From Thunnus maccoyii (Eukaryota > Chordata > Actinopteri > Scombriformes > Scombridae), in assembly GCF_910596095.1 (NCBI RefSeq), contig NC_056533.1, positions 31,532,662 through 31,596,661 of the forward strand: DNA of 64,000 nucleotides, in the 5' to 3' direction. Within the stretch, counting starts at the first letter, position 1, and the number at the start of each line of letters is the position of its first letter. This document shows, piece after piece, positions 26,400 to 51,989 of this stretch. The position numbers and the translations under genes are program-made. The notes under the pieces are model-generated. The model saw only the letters and a program-made list of their open reading frames with translations. It did not search any database and was not told the DNA's origin.

Positions 26400-28700
26400 T
26401 AAACAAAGTCAGTTCATGCTTTTTGTGTTGCCCTTTTCAGTTTAAATTCAGATATTTCACTGTTTACTCTAAAAAAATGAGACGAATTAAATAATGATTA
26501 ATGGGTTTGTAAAGGGGTTAACAGATATCATGTCAAACTACAAGAAATTGTTTGGAAACATTTATCAAATACACCTACATTAGAGCCTGATTGATGCAGG
26601 ATTTTTTTTTAGGCTGACATCAATATTTGAGTTTTAAAAAATCAGATGGTAAATCAATTGATATTGGGGTTTTTTTTTTAAGATGATGTAGATACTGTAG
26701 ACATTTTCCAGTTGAAAAATAAACCTGTCAGTGCTCTCTAGTGGACAAACTGTAGTGGTGACACTTGTAAATTATTTGTTAGTCATTGCTGTATTGCAAT
26801 TTTCCTTTTAAATATCAGCTGACATACAGTGTATTCCTGTATCAATATATCTACCTGGATGATTTCTTGTATTAGAAACTAGTCAAACATGCCGTGAAAT
26901 AGTTTAGATGGTAATATTTTGTCTTTTATTATGCGTTTTATATCCAAAATCCCCCCAGATCACTGATTTGACATGAATGACATAAAGGCAGACTCCTTAA
27001 AAGCTTCAACTTTTTAAAATTTGTGATGCATGAAATCACTGCAGACAAGTTATTTCCTTGGTTGGATCAAATATTTAAAAAGTGATCGGGGGGAAAATGT
27101 TTTCCTTATGTTTCCTAACTCGCTGCTCCTACCAATTCTTTGATGTACAAATGACACATAAGAAGGCTGTATTCAATTTAGAGGCTTTGAACAATATCAA
27201 CTGCAACAATTTAGAAAAAAAAAAAAAAAAAAGTCAATATTGTCCTGTCCCGTTCCTCTGGGAGTTCATCGTTCAATTAAAGGTCCGTCAGGGGAAAATG
27301 TGATTCTGTGGCCTGAGAAGCTAATGTGTTTCCTTGATGTCCTCATAACCGTGGGGCGTCCATACATCTTATGGAAGGTGACACTCTGACAGCAAAGGTC
27401 ATATCTCGTTATGTTAGTCAGGTAATGAGATGAAAGGATTTACTGAAGAGAAGTCAGTTTATTTTTAATCCAAGTGTTTTGTTTTTTTTTACTGACAGTT
27501 TTATCTAATTTGGCAGCAAATATAACTGCAACATTCAGTATGAAGAAGTTACAGTGTGATATGAAGGATTTTATTCCTTTTCATGATATTAGAAAATTAT
27601 ATTATATCCATTGTTAAAGGGACAAAATGGGCTTTAGGTTGAAACTTGTTCATTTTACTGTGATTTTTTTCAGAAGAAAGAAATGAATAAACTTATGAAA
27701 CAATGTATAAGACATTAAAGGTTTATCTTACTGGAGATATAATTGTGTATGAGTGAAAAATGCTGCTTTTTTTTAAGAACAGTGGTTCTCAAAATTAAAT
27801 TTAAAGCCATAGAAATACCAGAAGTAACTGGCACAAATGTTAAAAGTCACCATTTTCCATGAACAGGGCGATAGATGGCAGCAGACAATTCTCTCACATC
27901 CCACATTTTTTCCCCCTTCATGCTTTGTCAGAAACTCTCAAACTTTCCCTCTCCTCCTTTCACCACTTTCCCTGTTGGAAATAATAAAAAAAAAACCCAC
28001 CCAGAGACAAAACACACACACACAAATCCTACTGGTGAATGAAACCAACAAGGTTTTCCTCGTGAAGACAGCGGAAGTCTTCTTTGAGCTGACACTTCCT
28101 GGTGGGATGACTGAGTGCTCTCTGCTCTGCTCTATACATTAATTATCAAGCGGTGTCTGGAAGGCACTTTGTCAAAAAGATGGATGAGGGGCTGTCAGAG
28201 AGGGAACAAATCTGACTTGGCTGAGGTTAGAGGAAGGGCCTCTCATTCTCATGGGATGTAATGGTGGAAGATATGCGAGTGCGTGTGAGTAGGACAGGAG
28301 GTGGGATAGTACGAGCGTTGAGAACATCTTGTGTTGAGAGACTTTCTGTAACCGTCTGTGCAGCTTTAAACAAAAACGGGGATGTTTAAAAAGCAGTAAA
28401 GTATAAAAAGGTATTACAAAAGGAGCTGTCGTTATCATCATCTTCAATATTAGTGATGTGATCTCACTGGGATTTAGAGGAAACTGATGGTAACACTTTG
28501 TCTCTAAGTATCAAAAAACCTTGCAGTGGTGTTGACAGCTAAATGGAGACTGCACTACGAAACCTCTATTATAAGCTTTTGACTCCTTTTAAATTAGTCG
28601 TCTTTACCATTTTTCTTCTGGCTGATATTACAATGTTCTGTTATCTAAGGTTAAATCATACAAAAACTTCTCTCAGGATTGTTTTGATGCAAATTTGATC
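26400..28700. other. Intergenic, no gene recognised
   Basis: AT-rich spacer between slc25a44 and crabp1. It has poly-A and poly-T runs (for example 27215-27232). The reading frames present are short and lack recognisable family features or splice-supported partners. Nothing further could be supported. Confidence 0.6.
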
Positions 28701-28715
28701 CCATTTAAAAGTGCA

Positions 28716-29214
28716 GATTCGCCCCAAATTACAAAAAAAGACAAACAAACAAATATTTTCTCACTTTTCTCTGGTGGTATCTATCCATGCAGATAGTTTT
28801 GTTTTACTTGTCAGGTTTTGAGATATCAGAGATCTGCGCCCTGATACAATGGAGGTAAAAAATGAGTAAATGTAAAAATTACATAAAAAAACAGCTTCTC
28901 TTTACAGAAACTGTGTTGATGTTAACAGACCTTGTTTTCATACAGGCACTGTTTCTTCAGCAGAAAGAAGTTGCAATGAAAGCTGTTCACAGTGAGATCT
29001 GTGGATCAACCGCAACAGGGACGTCGTTTCTGAAGAGAGATGTTACTGTTGGATTGAAACTCCATTCAACTCCATTGTTTTTGGGTGGCAGCAGAAAAAT
29101 CTCAGATATCTCAAAATCTGGGAAAATAGAAGTAAAACTGTCTTCATGATGAGATATATACTGGAGATAAGTGAGAAAAGATGTTTTGTGGTAATTTAGG
29201 TGAACCCACCCTTT
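28716..29214. mobile_element. Fold-back (long inverted repeat) element upstream of crabp1
   Basis: The left arm contains AAATTACAAAAAAAGAC, TCTCACTTTTCTCTGG, TTTTGAGATATCAGAGAT and ACAATGGAG. The right arm contains their approximate reverse complements in opposite order: CTCCATTGT, ATCTCAGATATCTCAAAAT, GATAAGTGAGAAAAGAT and GTGGTAATTT. Arms of about 150 bp surround a centre of about 200 bp. The 95-codon frame at 28862-29149 lies in the centre and right arm and is not credible as a gene. It ends about 480 bp before the crabp1 start codon. Confidence 0.75.
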
Positions 29215-29474
29215 TTATATTTGGCTAAACTAGAAGGGTTGATACATTAAACAAAACTAAAAAAAGGAGTTCAAAAGGGTTTTGTTGTACAATTCTCTAT
29301 TCAGCTGTGATCCACTGAGATTTTTCTGGAGAAAAGATTTTGAGATCACATAATTATATAAATGCACCATTAATTTCCACTGATAAGCTGACTGATACTG
29401 CAGATGAGACACTCCAGCTGAACCATAATTTAGGACGGTCATTAAAAGAATTCTCTAATGACAATAAACCATTA

Positions 29475-29536
29475 AGTGTGTGTGTGTGTGTGTGTGTGGG
29501 AGAGGAGGCAGAGGTGGGGGGGGGGGGGGGGGGGGG
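29475..29536. repeat. (GT)n plus poly-G tract in crabp1 upstream region
   Basis: A GT run is followed, after GGGAGAGGAGGCAGAGGT, by an unbroken run of about 19 G. It sits 160-220 bp before the crabp1 start codon. The region from here to the ATG is purine-rich (GGGAGG and GAGAGAAAG motifs). Confidence 0.9.
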
Positions 29537-29695
29537 TTCGGTCTGCTGCATGGGATCATTACACACAGGGAGGAGAGAAGGAGGGAGCACAGGGAAGGAC
29601 GGAGGGAGAGAAAGAGCCTGAAGAAAAAGGGAGCGCAGGAGACAGACGACGAGAGGCGACGGCTGACACACAATCAACACCCAGCAACAAAAAAA

Positions 29696-32600
29696 ATGCC
29701 CAATTTCGCAGGAAACTGGAAAATGAAAAGCAGCGAGAATTTCGACGAGCTGCTCAAAGCCCTGGGTGAGAACATTTCACTCTTTTTCTCCTTTCAAGGT
29801 TTGAATGTGTTTTAGTGAGAGAAGGTTTTTACTAAAATGATCCAGTGACTGCAGATTGAAATGAACAAGCCTGTCAGAGTTCTATTTTCTGCGCTGTGGA
29901 AGATCATGACTGCTTTATACTGGCATTAGACTGCAGTCAGGGGTTATATTTAAACACATGAGGAGTTGACTGATGTTTAGTTGAATAGTTTATTGATTTT
30001 CAAATGTAAGGAAAATACAAAAATTACACTTGAAGTGGAAAATTGGAGACTGTACAGTGATTGTAAGCAATTTAGACAGTAGCTAAAGAAATAAAATCAT
30101 TTCATTCACTTAAACTACCACTAAAAGATGATATTCATCACAATTTCTCTAATAACACCTCCATAACTACACAGGTCTTTGCTGCAGAGCTTTTTTTTTC
30201 TCATGTGGATGTAGACTATAGTTGGAGGAGACAAATTAAAGTCTTCTCTTGTTCCAAAGTGGAGTAAATCTGGTTTCAATTGCAGGACGAGACGACAAAC
30301 TCGTCTTGTTACACATGCACTGATGCTGCGTCTCGGTGATGGACTATGAGGAGGACGGATGGCAAACAGACCGAAGTGTTCGCTTATCTAATTGTTTGTA
30401 CTGTAACTGTGTGACAGAGAGGGTTAAGAGCTTTTCCACTCATTCTACAGGACAGAATATATCATGATTTACACCAGAGATAAACAAAGCAAAGGGCGCC
30501 AACATTCCCCTCTCTCATCACCTTGTCACTGCATCCCCTCCATATTTGCAACATCTGCTGATAACAATCTCAGCTGCAGCTGCAGGAGGATTCTGATTTT
30601 CATTTCACCAATGGCTCTTTACTGTAAATAGCTCCTCCTGACAAATAAAAAGCCAATTGTTTTCAATGTGGCATGACTCTGCCTGAGATAGATACCTTTT
30701 TCTCTTTCTTGCATTCCTTCATCACTGAAACAGCAACTCAGATTTTTTTTTTTGGCGCCAGAGGCAGACAAGCAAAAATGTGAGGTGACACAACTCAATG
30801 TCAGATGATAAAATACAGAGAAAGTAGGTGGCATTTAGTGGGAATTCTTGTCTGGGGCACCACTAAAAAACCCGCAGGGGCTTGTTGTTTAGCACATCAG
30901 GTCATTGCGAGTTTTATCATTGACACACTCATCAGCCCTACTTTACTTAAATTCACACAGGCTCACAGTTAGGTTTGTTCTCAGGTGTAAATGCCATGCT
31001 GAGGAAGGTCGCAGTGGCGGCTGCGTCCAAGCCCCACGTGGAGATAAAGCAGAACGGCGAGAACTTCTACATCAAGACGTCCACCACAGTCCGCACCACG
31101 GAGGTCAACTTCGTCGTTGGTGAGGAGTTTAATGAGGAGACGGTGGACGGCAGAAAGTGCAAGGTAACGTAATTAACCTGTGATACAATCCATGAATGTG
31201 CACAAGACTAATTCTTTATTTGGATCCCCATGAGCTGCCACTAAGTCAGCAGCTACTCTTCCCCCAGTCCAACAAAAACATAACACATTATGAGGCATAT
31301 AACATGTAACAAGTCTCAATAAAAAGAGTAAGAGTCAAATACTCATCTGTCTGTGTGTGTGTCACATTTAAAAATAAGAAAAAAATGGACATTATGAGAA
31401 GGATTATATGAATTTGGTAGCTTTTTGCATTAAAAACAAGTCTTAGATGTTGGAAATTTGCACCAGCACCTGAACACATCACCGAGAAAGACATTAGAAA
31501 AGCAGTCCAAACTTTCAGCCGTGCTACCATGCATATATCATATCATATTAATCATACTGCTTTGGCTGTCTCCAAACAAGACTCAACATCCTGCTATTTT
31601 ATTCTCACACTACTGAAACTAAGGAAGTCCATTGGCTACCAGGAAAAAGGTAAAAATGCATTGAAAAATCAAATGTTTTGAAAATCAGCAGGCAGTAGTA
31701 AATTTGGTAACATGGCAGGATCTTCCATGTATATATCACTCTCTGCTGACGTCCTGTTATCCAGGTGAAACTGAGGGCATATTTGTAGGAGATCTCATTG
31801 AGGTGCTGCTTTTCCACAGAGCCTGGCCACTTGGGAGACGGAAAACAAGATTTACTGCACACAGACTCTACTGAACGGGAACGGCCCGAAAACCTTCTGG
31901 AGCAGAGAACTCAGAGGGGATGAACTCATACTGGTGGGTTGTTTTAAGTTTACCGTAATTAGAAATATGGTGACAGAAACCAAAGCGAGCACTAAATTCA
32001 GAGCATGGATTCTGGAGTCACATGTACCTCCTCGGAGGCTCATCTTCCCTTTGTAGATTCATAACGTAACGGACTGGTTCTGTGTTTTCTTTTATTAAAT
32101 TGTGACTCCCAAATGCTCTCATCCCATCAGTCTGATGCAATGACTCCCATTTGCATTTAAAAAAAAAAAAAAAAAAAAAGTCTCAGCAGATCTATGAACA
32201 GATGTTTGGATGTTTTGCGACGTGGGATGAGGTGTCAAATCCTGAGGTCACTATGTTGAACCACATGGGCCATTTTCTGTGTCTGCCAATATGAAAAACA
32301 TGGGTGGGCTGAAGGGACGGTCCTCAAATTCGTGTCAAAAATACAGTTGTTCTGGCAGTACAGTGTGTCTTTAAAGGAATAGTTTGACATTTTTGGAAAT
32401 ACATAGAAAATTACGACCACTCTCATGTCTGTGGTTTCAATCTTCTCATCAACTCTCAGCTTATTTCCCAAAACTATTCCTATTAAGAGAGTTTCTCTGT
32501 AATAATGATGATGATGAGCCTTTCCACTGCAGAAGCAGAAACCAAAACTAGACAGATGGTCTAAAGAGGCCATAACTGGGTGGTGACACTGTTTAACGAT

Positions 32601-35600
32601 CTGGTGGATATTTTTTTTCCAAAATACTACATGACTCCAAGGAAATGTTCTCTCATGGCCACTGGGAGTTGCCATCCATTTCACAAATTTCCTTCTTTTG
32701 CCATTTGAGGGTGTGTATAAACATGCCTGTAACTGTACGTAAGGACATTGTCATAGTGAGCTGTCCCCCCCCCCCTTTTTTTTGGGGGGGGGCTTTTATT
32801 TTCCACATAAAATAAAGAAATCCATAAAAATATTAAGGGAATTCTTCATAAAGGTCTTGTACTCAAATGTAAACAAGAAATAGCACACAGCTGAGGGGAG
32901 TTTTGTTTTTCTTGGGTCATTTCACGGTGGTCTGATTTTTGCTATTGGCTGCACGATGCACCTTAATTAAAAGAAAAATGACGCGAAAGGCCAAAAAGAA
33001 GTGAATTATTTGCCAATTCTCATCTGAATACAGTTATAGCTTGCAGCAACACCTTTTCAGAGGGTCCACAGGGAAACTTCTTCTGGGTTTCAAAGGGCTA
33101 AATTAACATTTCGCTGCCATACGTTTGTTGTTAGACGCTACATTCCACTTCATGATCTTGCATCCATCAGAAACACTGCCGTCTCCATTTCCTGGCAATT
33201 CAAGATCACCGGGACAATACAGTGTTTCTGTAAACATCTGGGCCTGCTTGGATTTATTGGCCAGATGGACAACAAAGAGTCCAGTTTGGATGTGATGGAG
33301 ATCTCCTCTTTACCGACTGTGACTAACCTCTGAAGAGAGGCAATCAGGAAAACATTTGAGAGGGGCTGTAATTTGGATCGGATGCAGGTTTTCAAACTGG
33401 AAAGAAACCTTTGAACAGGAGGAAAATCTGTTTTTTATTCAAGATAAGGGTGTGTACGTCTGTCCATGTGGAGTGATGGGCTGTAACCTGATAGGCATGT
33501 GGGGTTGAATCATTGGAAAAAAAACCTGCTTTTTTCAAAGATATAATCGAGTTTTACCGGCAAGGAGGGAGAGGTCTGATAAATTCCCTGCTGTTCTGTA
33601 ATTTCAACATAATTGCCTCCTTGAAGCAAAGACGTTCAACTCTGAGGTGATGAAGATACTGTGAAATAGTCTCTTCATCCTAAAACCTTATAGTAACACC
33701 TTTACTTTTACTGTAGGTTTCTCATCTGTGGTTTTCAGTGAAATGTTCTGACAACTGTTGGATGCCCGTACCAAATTCCATGGCAATCCATCCATGTTCC
33801 ACTTAGGATGAGTTGAAATAACTTTGGCGAACCTGATCGTCTAGCGCCATCATCGGGTCAAATTTTAAATTCGTCCAATACTTTTTATTTTCCTACATAC
33901 TTGCAAAGCTGCTGGCATAGCTGTAGACTCTTAGTCTTCTTCAACTGTGAACATACTGTATAACACTGAAAATCTACTTAAATGATCACAGGTGGAGGTA
34001 TATAGTAATTCTGGGAAGAGTCAGCAACTGTTTATGTCTGTCAAGTCTTTAAATTGAAAGTCTTTCAAGTCTCTGATCATTATAATTAGAAATTTCGACA
34101 TGTTTATATCATTCAGACCATGTTGTTACAGGATTATAACAGCTCATAAGTTGAGAATTACATGTTTCCACTTTCAAGTCTCAAGACAGAAGACAAGACG
34201 TCTTTTAGAGGCTGGTCTCAAGTAGGTCACATCTCATCACGGTCAAGTCTTAAGTCTTAGTCTGACTCTTATGTCCACAGCTATGTTCAAAGCTTCAAGA
34301 CAAGCCAAAACATAATCAAATGGTCAAATTGAATTCCTACAAATTTAAAATGACATGTGGAAAGTACCTGTTTGATATTCTGAACAAAGAGTGCTACAAG
34401 CTAACATGTCCCATTGTCCACTAACACCGGCCTCGTTCTCCTTTCTACTCATAGAGGAATATGATCAATCCTTCAGTATAAACAGAAAAAAAAATTAGCA
34501 TAAACTTGAATAAAAGGCCGCCAGTAGATGAGGGAAATTAGAGCTCTCAGGGGAAGATGGATGGATGCAAGGCTTAATGAAGACAACATGTGGTGGCTTA
34601 CAGCACTCACAGTGATCGAAGATGGGTGGACTACAATGACCATTTGGAGAGTCTACAGTGAAAAGGATAAGTGGGAGGAGGATAAATGCTTGAGAGAGAG
34701 AAAAAACTACTCTTACTGTGAGGAACCTCATGTACATCCTTTACATTTGAAGCCAGTAGATATTGATTTTAAAGATTAATTCAGTCCTCAAAATGGCTAG
34801 CTTATGATTGGACTGGAGCCAGGAGAAATTGTGTGGCTGTGATAGCGTCGGGGGGTCTCTTGGTCCAAATTTGTTGTGTTCTCCTGTGGGCTCTAATTGG
34901 CCTCATTGATCACACTGTTGAAAAATGCCAATGGACCCTGGCGTTAGCTCCAGTTAATGTCTCCCTCGGCATCGGGCCACGTGCCAGATGGAGTCATCTC
35001 AGCTCCATTTTTCACAGCCCGGGCCTGTTTCCTGTTCCGCCACGCTGCACGGCTTGAGATAATGATGATGTGTGGCGCTGCAGTTGGCCATAATGCTATG
35101 CCTGTGGGACTCCCATAAATCTTAGGAACTGGACACACCCCTGATCCGAGGGCCTTCTATGTTTCTTTCCCATTTTCATATCAGTTTCTGTCACGTCCGT
35201 TTCTCTTTCAGGCAGCTGCCATATTCCTCACTGAGTAGTGTCAAATTAAAATCACAATATTAGTTTGTTTTTCATGAATTAAAAGGTGGAAATATAGCAG
35301 AGCAGCAGCAAATATCAGGACTTTAACTTTGTCTTAGAAGAAATATGGAGAGTGCATTAGAGACATTTGTACTTAACAGTTAAATGAACACATCTTTTGC
35401 CTTTGCTTCGTTTGATTAGGAAGCCTTTGTCCGTTTCAGAAAGAGCCACGAGAGGCAATGAGCTACGATTGCAGTGAAAAGAATCATTCATGAATAACAA
35501 GAAACCTCTAATGAGGCGTGGCAACAGAACAGGCTACGAGCTAATGCTGATGAAATGGTAATCAGATACTTTCTTTTTTTTTTTTTTTCTTCTCCCTCTC

Positions 35601-35664
35601 AATCTCGTTTCAGACCTTCGGAGCCGATGATGTGGTGTGCACAAGGATCTACGTACGAGCATAG
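29696..35664 (+). CDS. crabp1: Cellular retinoic acid-binding protein 1
   Basis: Cytosolic carrier of all-trans retinoic acid, which it delivers for metabolism and buffers from nuclear receptors. It belongs to the fatty acid-binding protein (lipocalin-like beta-barrel) family. Exons 29696-29765, 30985-31163, 31820-31933 and 35614-35664 (70+179+114+51 nt) give exactly 137 aa. This is the vertebrate CRABP1 length, with the classic four-exon FABP layout. The N-terminus [20 protein letters not shown] carries the FABP signature. The next exon reads [20 protein letters not shown]. Ligand-contact residues known in CRABP are present: Arg112 (in WSREL), and Arg132 and Tyr134 (in the terminal TRIYVRA). 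The start is the only ATG in context (AAAAAAAATGCCC). The teleost a/b paralogue cannot be decided here. Candidate AATAAA signals lie at 36222, 36237 and 36553. Confidence 0.98.
31207..31320. repeat. Teleost interspersed repeat fragment in crabp1 intron 2
   Basis: Contains TTTGGATCCCCATGAGCTGC, then GCAGCTACTCTTCCCCCAGTCC. This resembles a very common fish interspersed repeat. Class is uncertain and no coding content is seen. Confidence 0.55.
32161..32179. repeat. Poly-A tract in crabp1 intron 3
   Basis: About 20 consecutive A (32159-32179) precede GTCTCAGCAG. It may be the tail of an old retroposed copy, but no element body was recognised upstream. Confidence 0.7.
32371..32490. repeat. Teleost repeat fragment ('aaaggaatagtttgacat' family)
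   Basis: TTTAAAGGAATAGTTTGACA followed by CACTCTCATGTCTGTGGTTT resembles a widespread fish element. Only a truncated copy is seen here, inside crabp1 intron 3. Confidence 0.55.
32765..32792. repeat. Homopolymer hairpin C11-T8-G9
   Basis: Eleven C, eight T and nine G follow each other without interruption, forming a perfect C/G inverted repeat with a T loop. It lies in crabp1 intron 3. It could adopt a hairpin or a quadruplex, or mark an assembly-error-prone site. Confidence 0.9.
33745..33890. repeat. Teleost interspersed repeat fragment
   Basis: ACCAAATTCCATGGCAATCC through CTAGCGCCATCATCGGGTCA and TTCGTCCAATACTTT resembles a common fish repeat. A related but more diverged piece occurs near 61468-61560. 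It lies in crabp1 intron 3. Confidence 0.55.
34800..35160. promoter_or_regulatory. GC-richer island in crabp1 intron 3, candidate regulatory element
   Basis: This 360-bp block is clearly richer in GC and in complex sequence than the surrounding intron. It has no splice-flanked reading frame and no recognised repeat. Words such as CTAATTGGCCTCATTGATCA and GAGATAATGATGATG look like transcription-factor-type motifs. A regulatory role is inferred only from composition and from location in a developmental gene. Confidence 0.35.
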
Positions 35665-36463
35665 CAGAAGAAGTCGTCCATGTGTTTCCAAACTGAAATG
35701 AGTTGCCCTCATTTATACGGCTGTTACAAACATATCAACATATCTAAAACTACTGCTTTAGAAACTCTTTGTTTTGCATCTTCATAACTCACAATTCAGA
35801 GCTGGATATAACCATTCTGTTCTTTTTTGTATATAATTTTTTCTAGCATTGGAAATTAAACAATCAAAGTATGATTTCTTCTTGTTATATTGTTCAACTC
35901 GTGCTCCAAATCTGGGGACGTTATAGAAGACAAGACAAAAGCTGCATAAAATAATACACCTTTGCTCGTCATTACGGATGGGCTTATTTTGTTAAAAAAG
36001 TGTCCAGAATCATACAAACACAATGTCAGAAATGAAAGAGGAAATGGTTTCTGTCTATTCAAAGGATAGTTTAATGCCAAACACCATACTAACACTCATG
36101 TACAACATCATAAAAGTCAAGAGAAGAGACACATTAAAACAAGGTACAAACGATGTCTTTATGTACAATCAGCTCCCCGGGACTTCCTGTCGTATTCCAT
36201 ATTAAACATAGTAAATACAAAAATAAAAACCCAAGTAATAAACTGTTCCAAGATTGTCTGTAGCTGGTTATGTAATTGACTGTTGCCTTAAATGTTCCTG
36301 GAAAATGTTAAAATATTTGTCAGGCAGCTTCTTTTGGAGTGTTGCCAATCTGCACATCCGAACCAAACTTTTGGTGTGTTTGCTCGCATTATGATCCATT
36401 CATGAAAATGTAAAAGTGATGTGACTGCTTACCTAAAAGTTGCATGTTAAGAAAAGTCTGTGT

Positions 36464-36498
<35 letters not shown>

Positions 36499-38183
36499 TG
36501 TTTGACACACTTGACAGCTTTTAGTGTGATAGATATTCTCAAATCAGAAACCAATAAAAGCCTTTTTGGTCTCGTCTGACCACCCAACATTACCTACAAT
36601 ATCTACAAAGCTAATTCTATCTTTAAATAAACAAACTGCAGAGGGGAAAGGCAATAAAAAATCCTTTGTTTACATCCCTCTTTTAAGGGAATTTAACATT
36701 CACATTTGTATTTCAGCAAGAAATACAAACATAGCTTTGATTAACTGCAATTGAAAGGAATTATTGCTCGCTTGTTGTCTTGATCCTAAAACTGTACACA
36801 AGTCACACAAGTCTGACATTCACGTATAGACCCACTATACATCTGTCAGTGTTTGTCATCAACACTGGGCATAAAAAATAAACACAAATTAAATGTACAG
36901 TTTTTTTTTTATAGGTGATACGCTGTGAGACCACCAGATCTGTCGAACAGATTCTAACCATTTGGTTAAGTTAACATACAAAGAAAGAATTCAAAGTACT
37001 GTTAGGACTTCAGTACTTTCAAAAACGGACATTTACTGTTACTTTCAAAAAAGCATAAATTGCTGCTTGGCTACATTCAATCATGTTAACACCACGAGTG
37101 ATACCAATGCCAAAGACTGAAGGTTGAAAAGCGCAGAGAGGGTAGACGGTTTCTGCCTCGAAACATGAAATGGACAATTTTTTCTACTAAATTGAGACTT
37201 AAGGGGAAAGCACGTTCAACAGACCACAAACAAAAAAAGGTCTCTAATTAACACCCTTTGGTAATAAACAGTTAAAATTTTGCATTTTCTTAATAAATGT
37301 CTCTGCAACCTCTAGCTAAATATTGATACTATGTGTGTTAATGTATGCTACACATCGATGACATCTGATTTTTTAAAAAAAAATCTAGATATAAACAACA
37401 TATTTACACAAATTGTTTGGGCAGTCATAACTTACTGTACTTGATACACTCTGCTGACATTGTACTGATGCCAAGCAGCTTCCCAGCAGTTGCCAGAGAT
37501 GTTGAATATACAGTGCATTATTGCACCTTTACCATCAAAAAAAAGAAAACATTCACAGGCTATACAATTTTACAGCTGGAAGCCAGATTAAGCTCCAAGT
37601 CAGAGTATGCACATTTTCACAGAGGTAAAAGGTCCAAGTTGTTGCTACCTAAAGAAAAAAAAACTGAGGTTGTTTGTTTTTATTTCCTGTGGTCCTCCAA
37701 AAACAGCTAATTAATTGTTAAGTATGTTTTACGAAATGTTTAACCGGGTGTTTTGTTCAAATTGTGAGTTATTCCAGAGAGGAAATGCAGCAAGGAGTGC
37801 TTTTTTTGTTTCATTAACTAATATAAAAATCTGCATTTAATATTTTTTTGGACTTACTAAAAAAAAGTGGGGGTTTTTTCTCCAATCTAGTGACAGCAAT
37901 ACCTGCAAAACTACTATTTCACAGGCATTGCAGACTTTGCAGTGTAAGCTTAAAAGTTAGCACAAAGTTCCTGAAACGGTTCCGCCCGCATATGTAAAAA
38001 AAAAAGGGGAAAAAACTTGGAATCCAATGTGAACCCTGGACTGATAACCACACAACATTTGGCAACTGAATCCAGTAACGGCAGGTTTTGAAAGATCCGC
38101 ATGAAGCTGCTGTATATTTAAAGTCATTACTGGCAGTCTGTCGTGTGATGACGATCACAGCCACAGTTCATCCTTCAGAGAAA
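35665..38183. other. Shared 3' tail region of crabp1 (+) and sin3a (-)
   Basis: The two stop codons are 2.5 kb apart in convergent orientation. Candidate plus-strand AATAAA sites lie at 36222, 36237 and 36553. A minus-strand AATAAA lies at about 37678-37683. A TA microsatellite spans 36465-36494. The sequence is AT-rich without recognised interspersed repeats, consistent with two long 3' UTRs. Whether the transcripts overlap cannot be seen. Confidence 0.6.
36465..36494. repeat. (TA)15 microsatellite
   Basis: Perfect TA run in the probable crabp1 3' UTR or intergenic tail. Confidence 0.95.

Positions 38184-51989
<13,806 letters not shown>

Noticed and set aside
28862-29149. A 95-codon frame upstream of crabp1
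   Set aside because: It lies inside the fold-back repeat; no domain, and the frame is not continued by splice sites.
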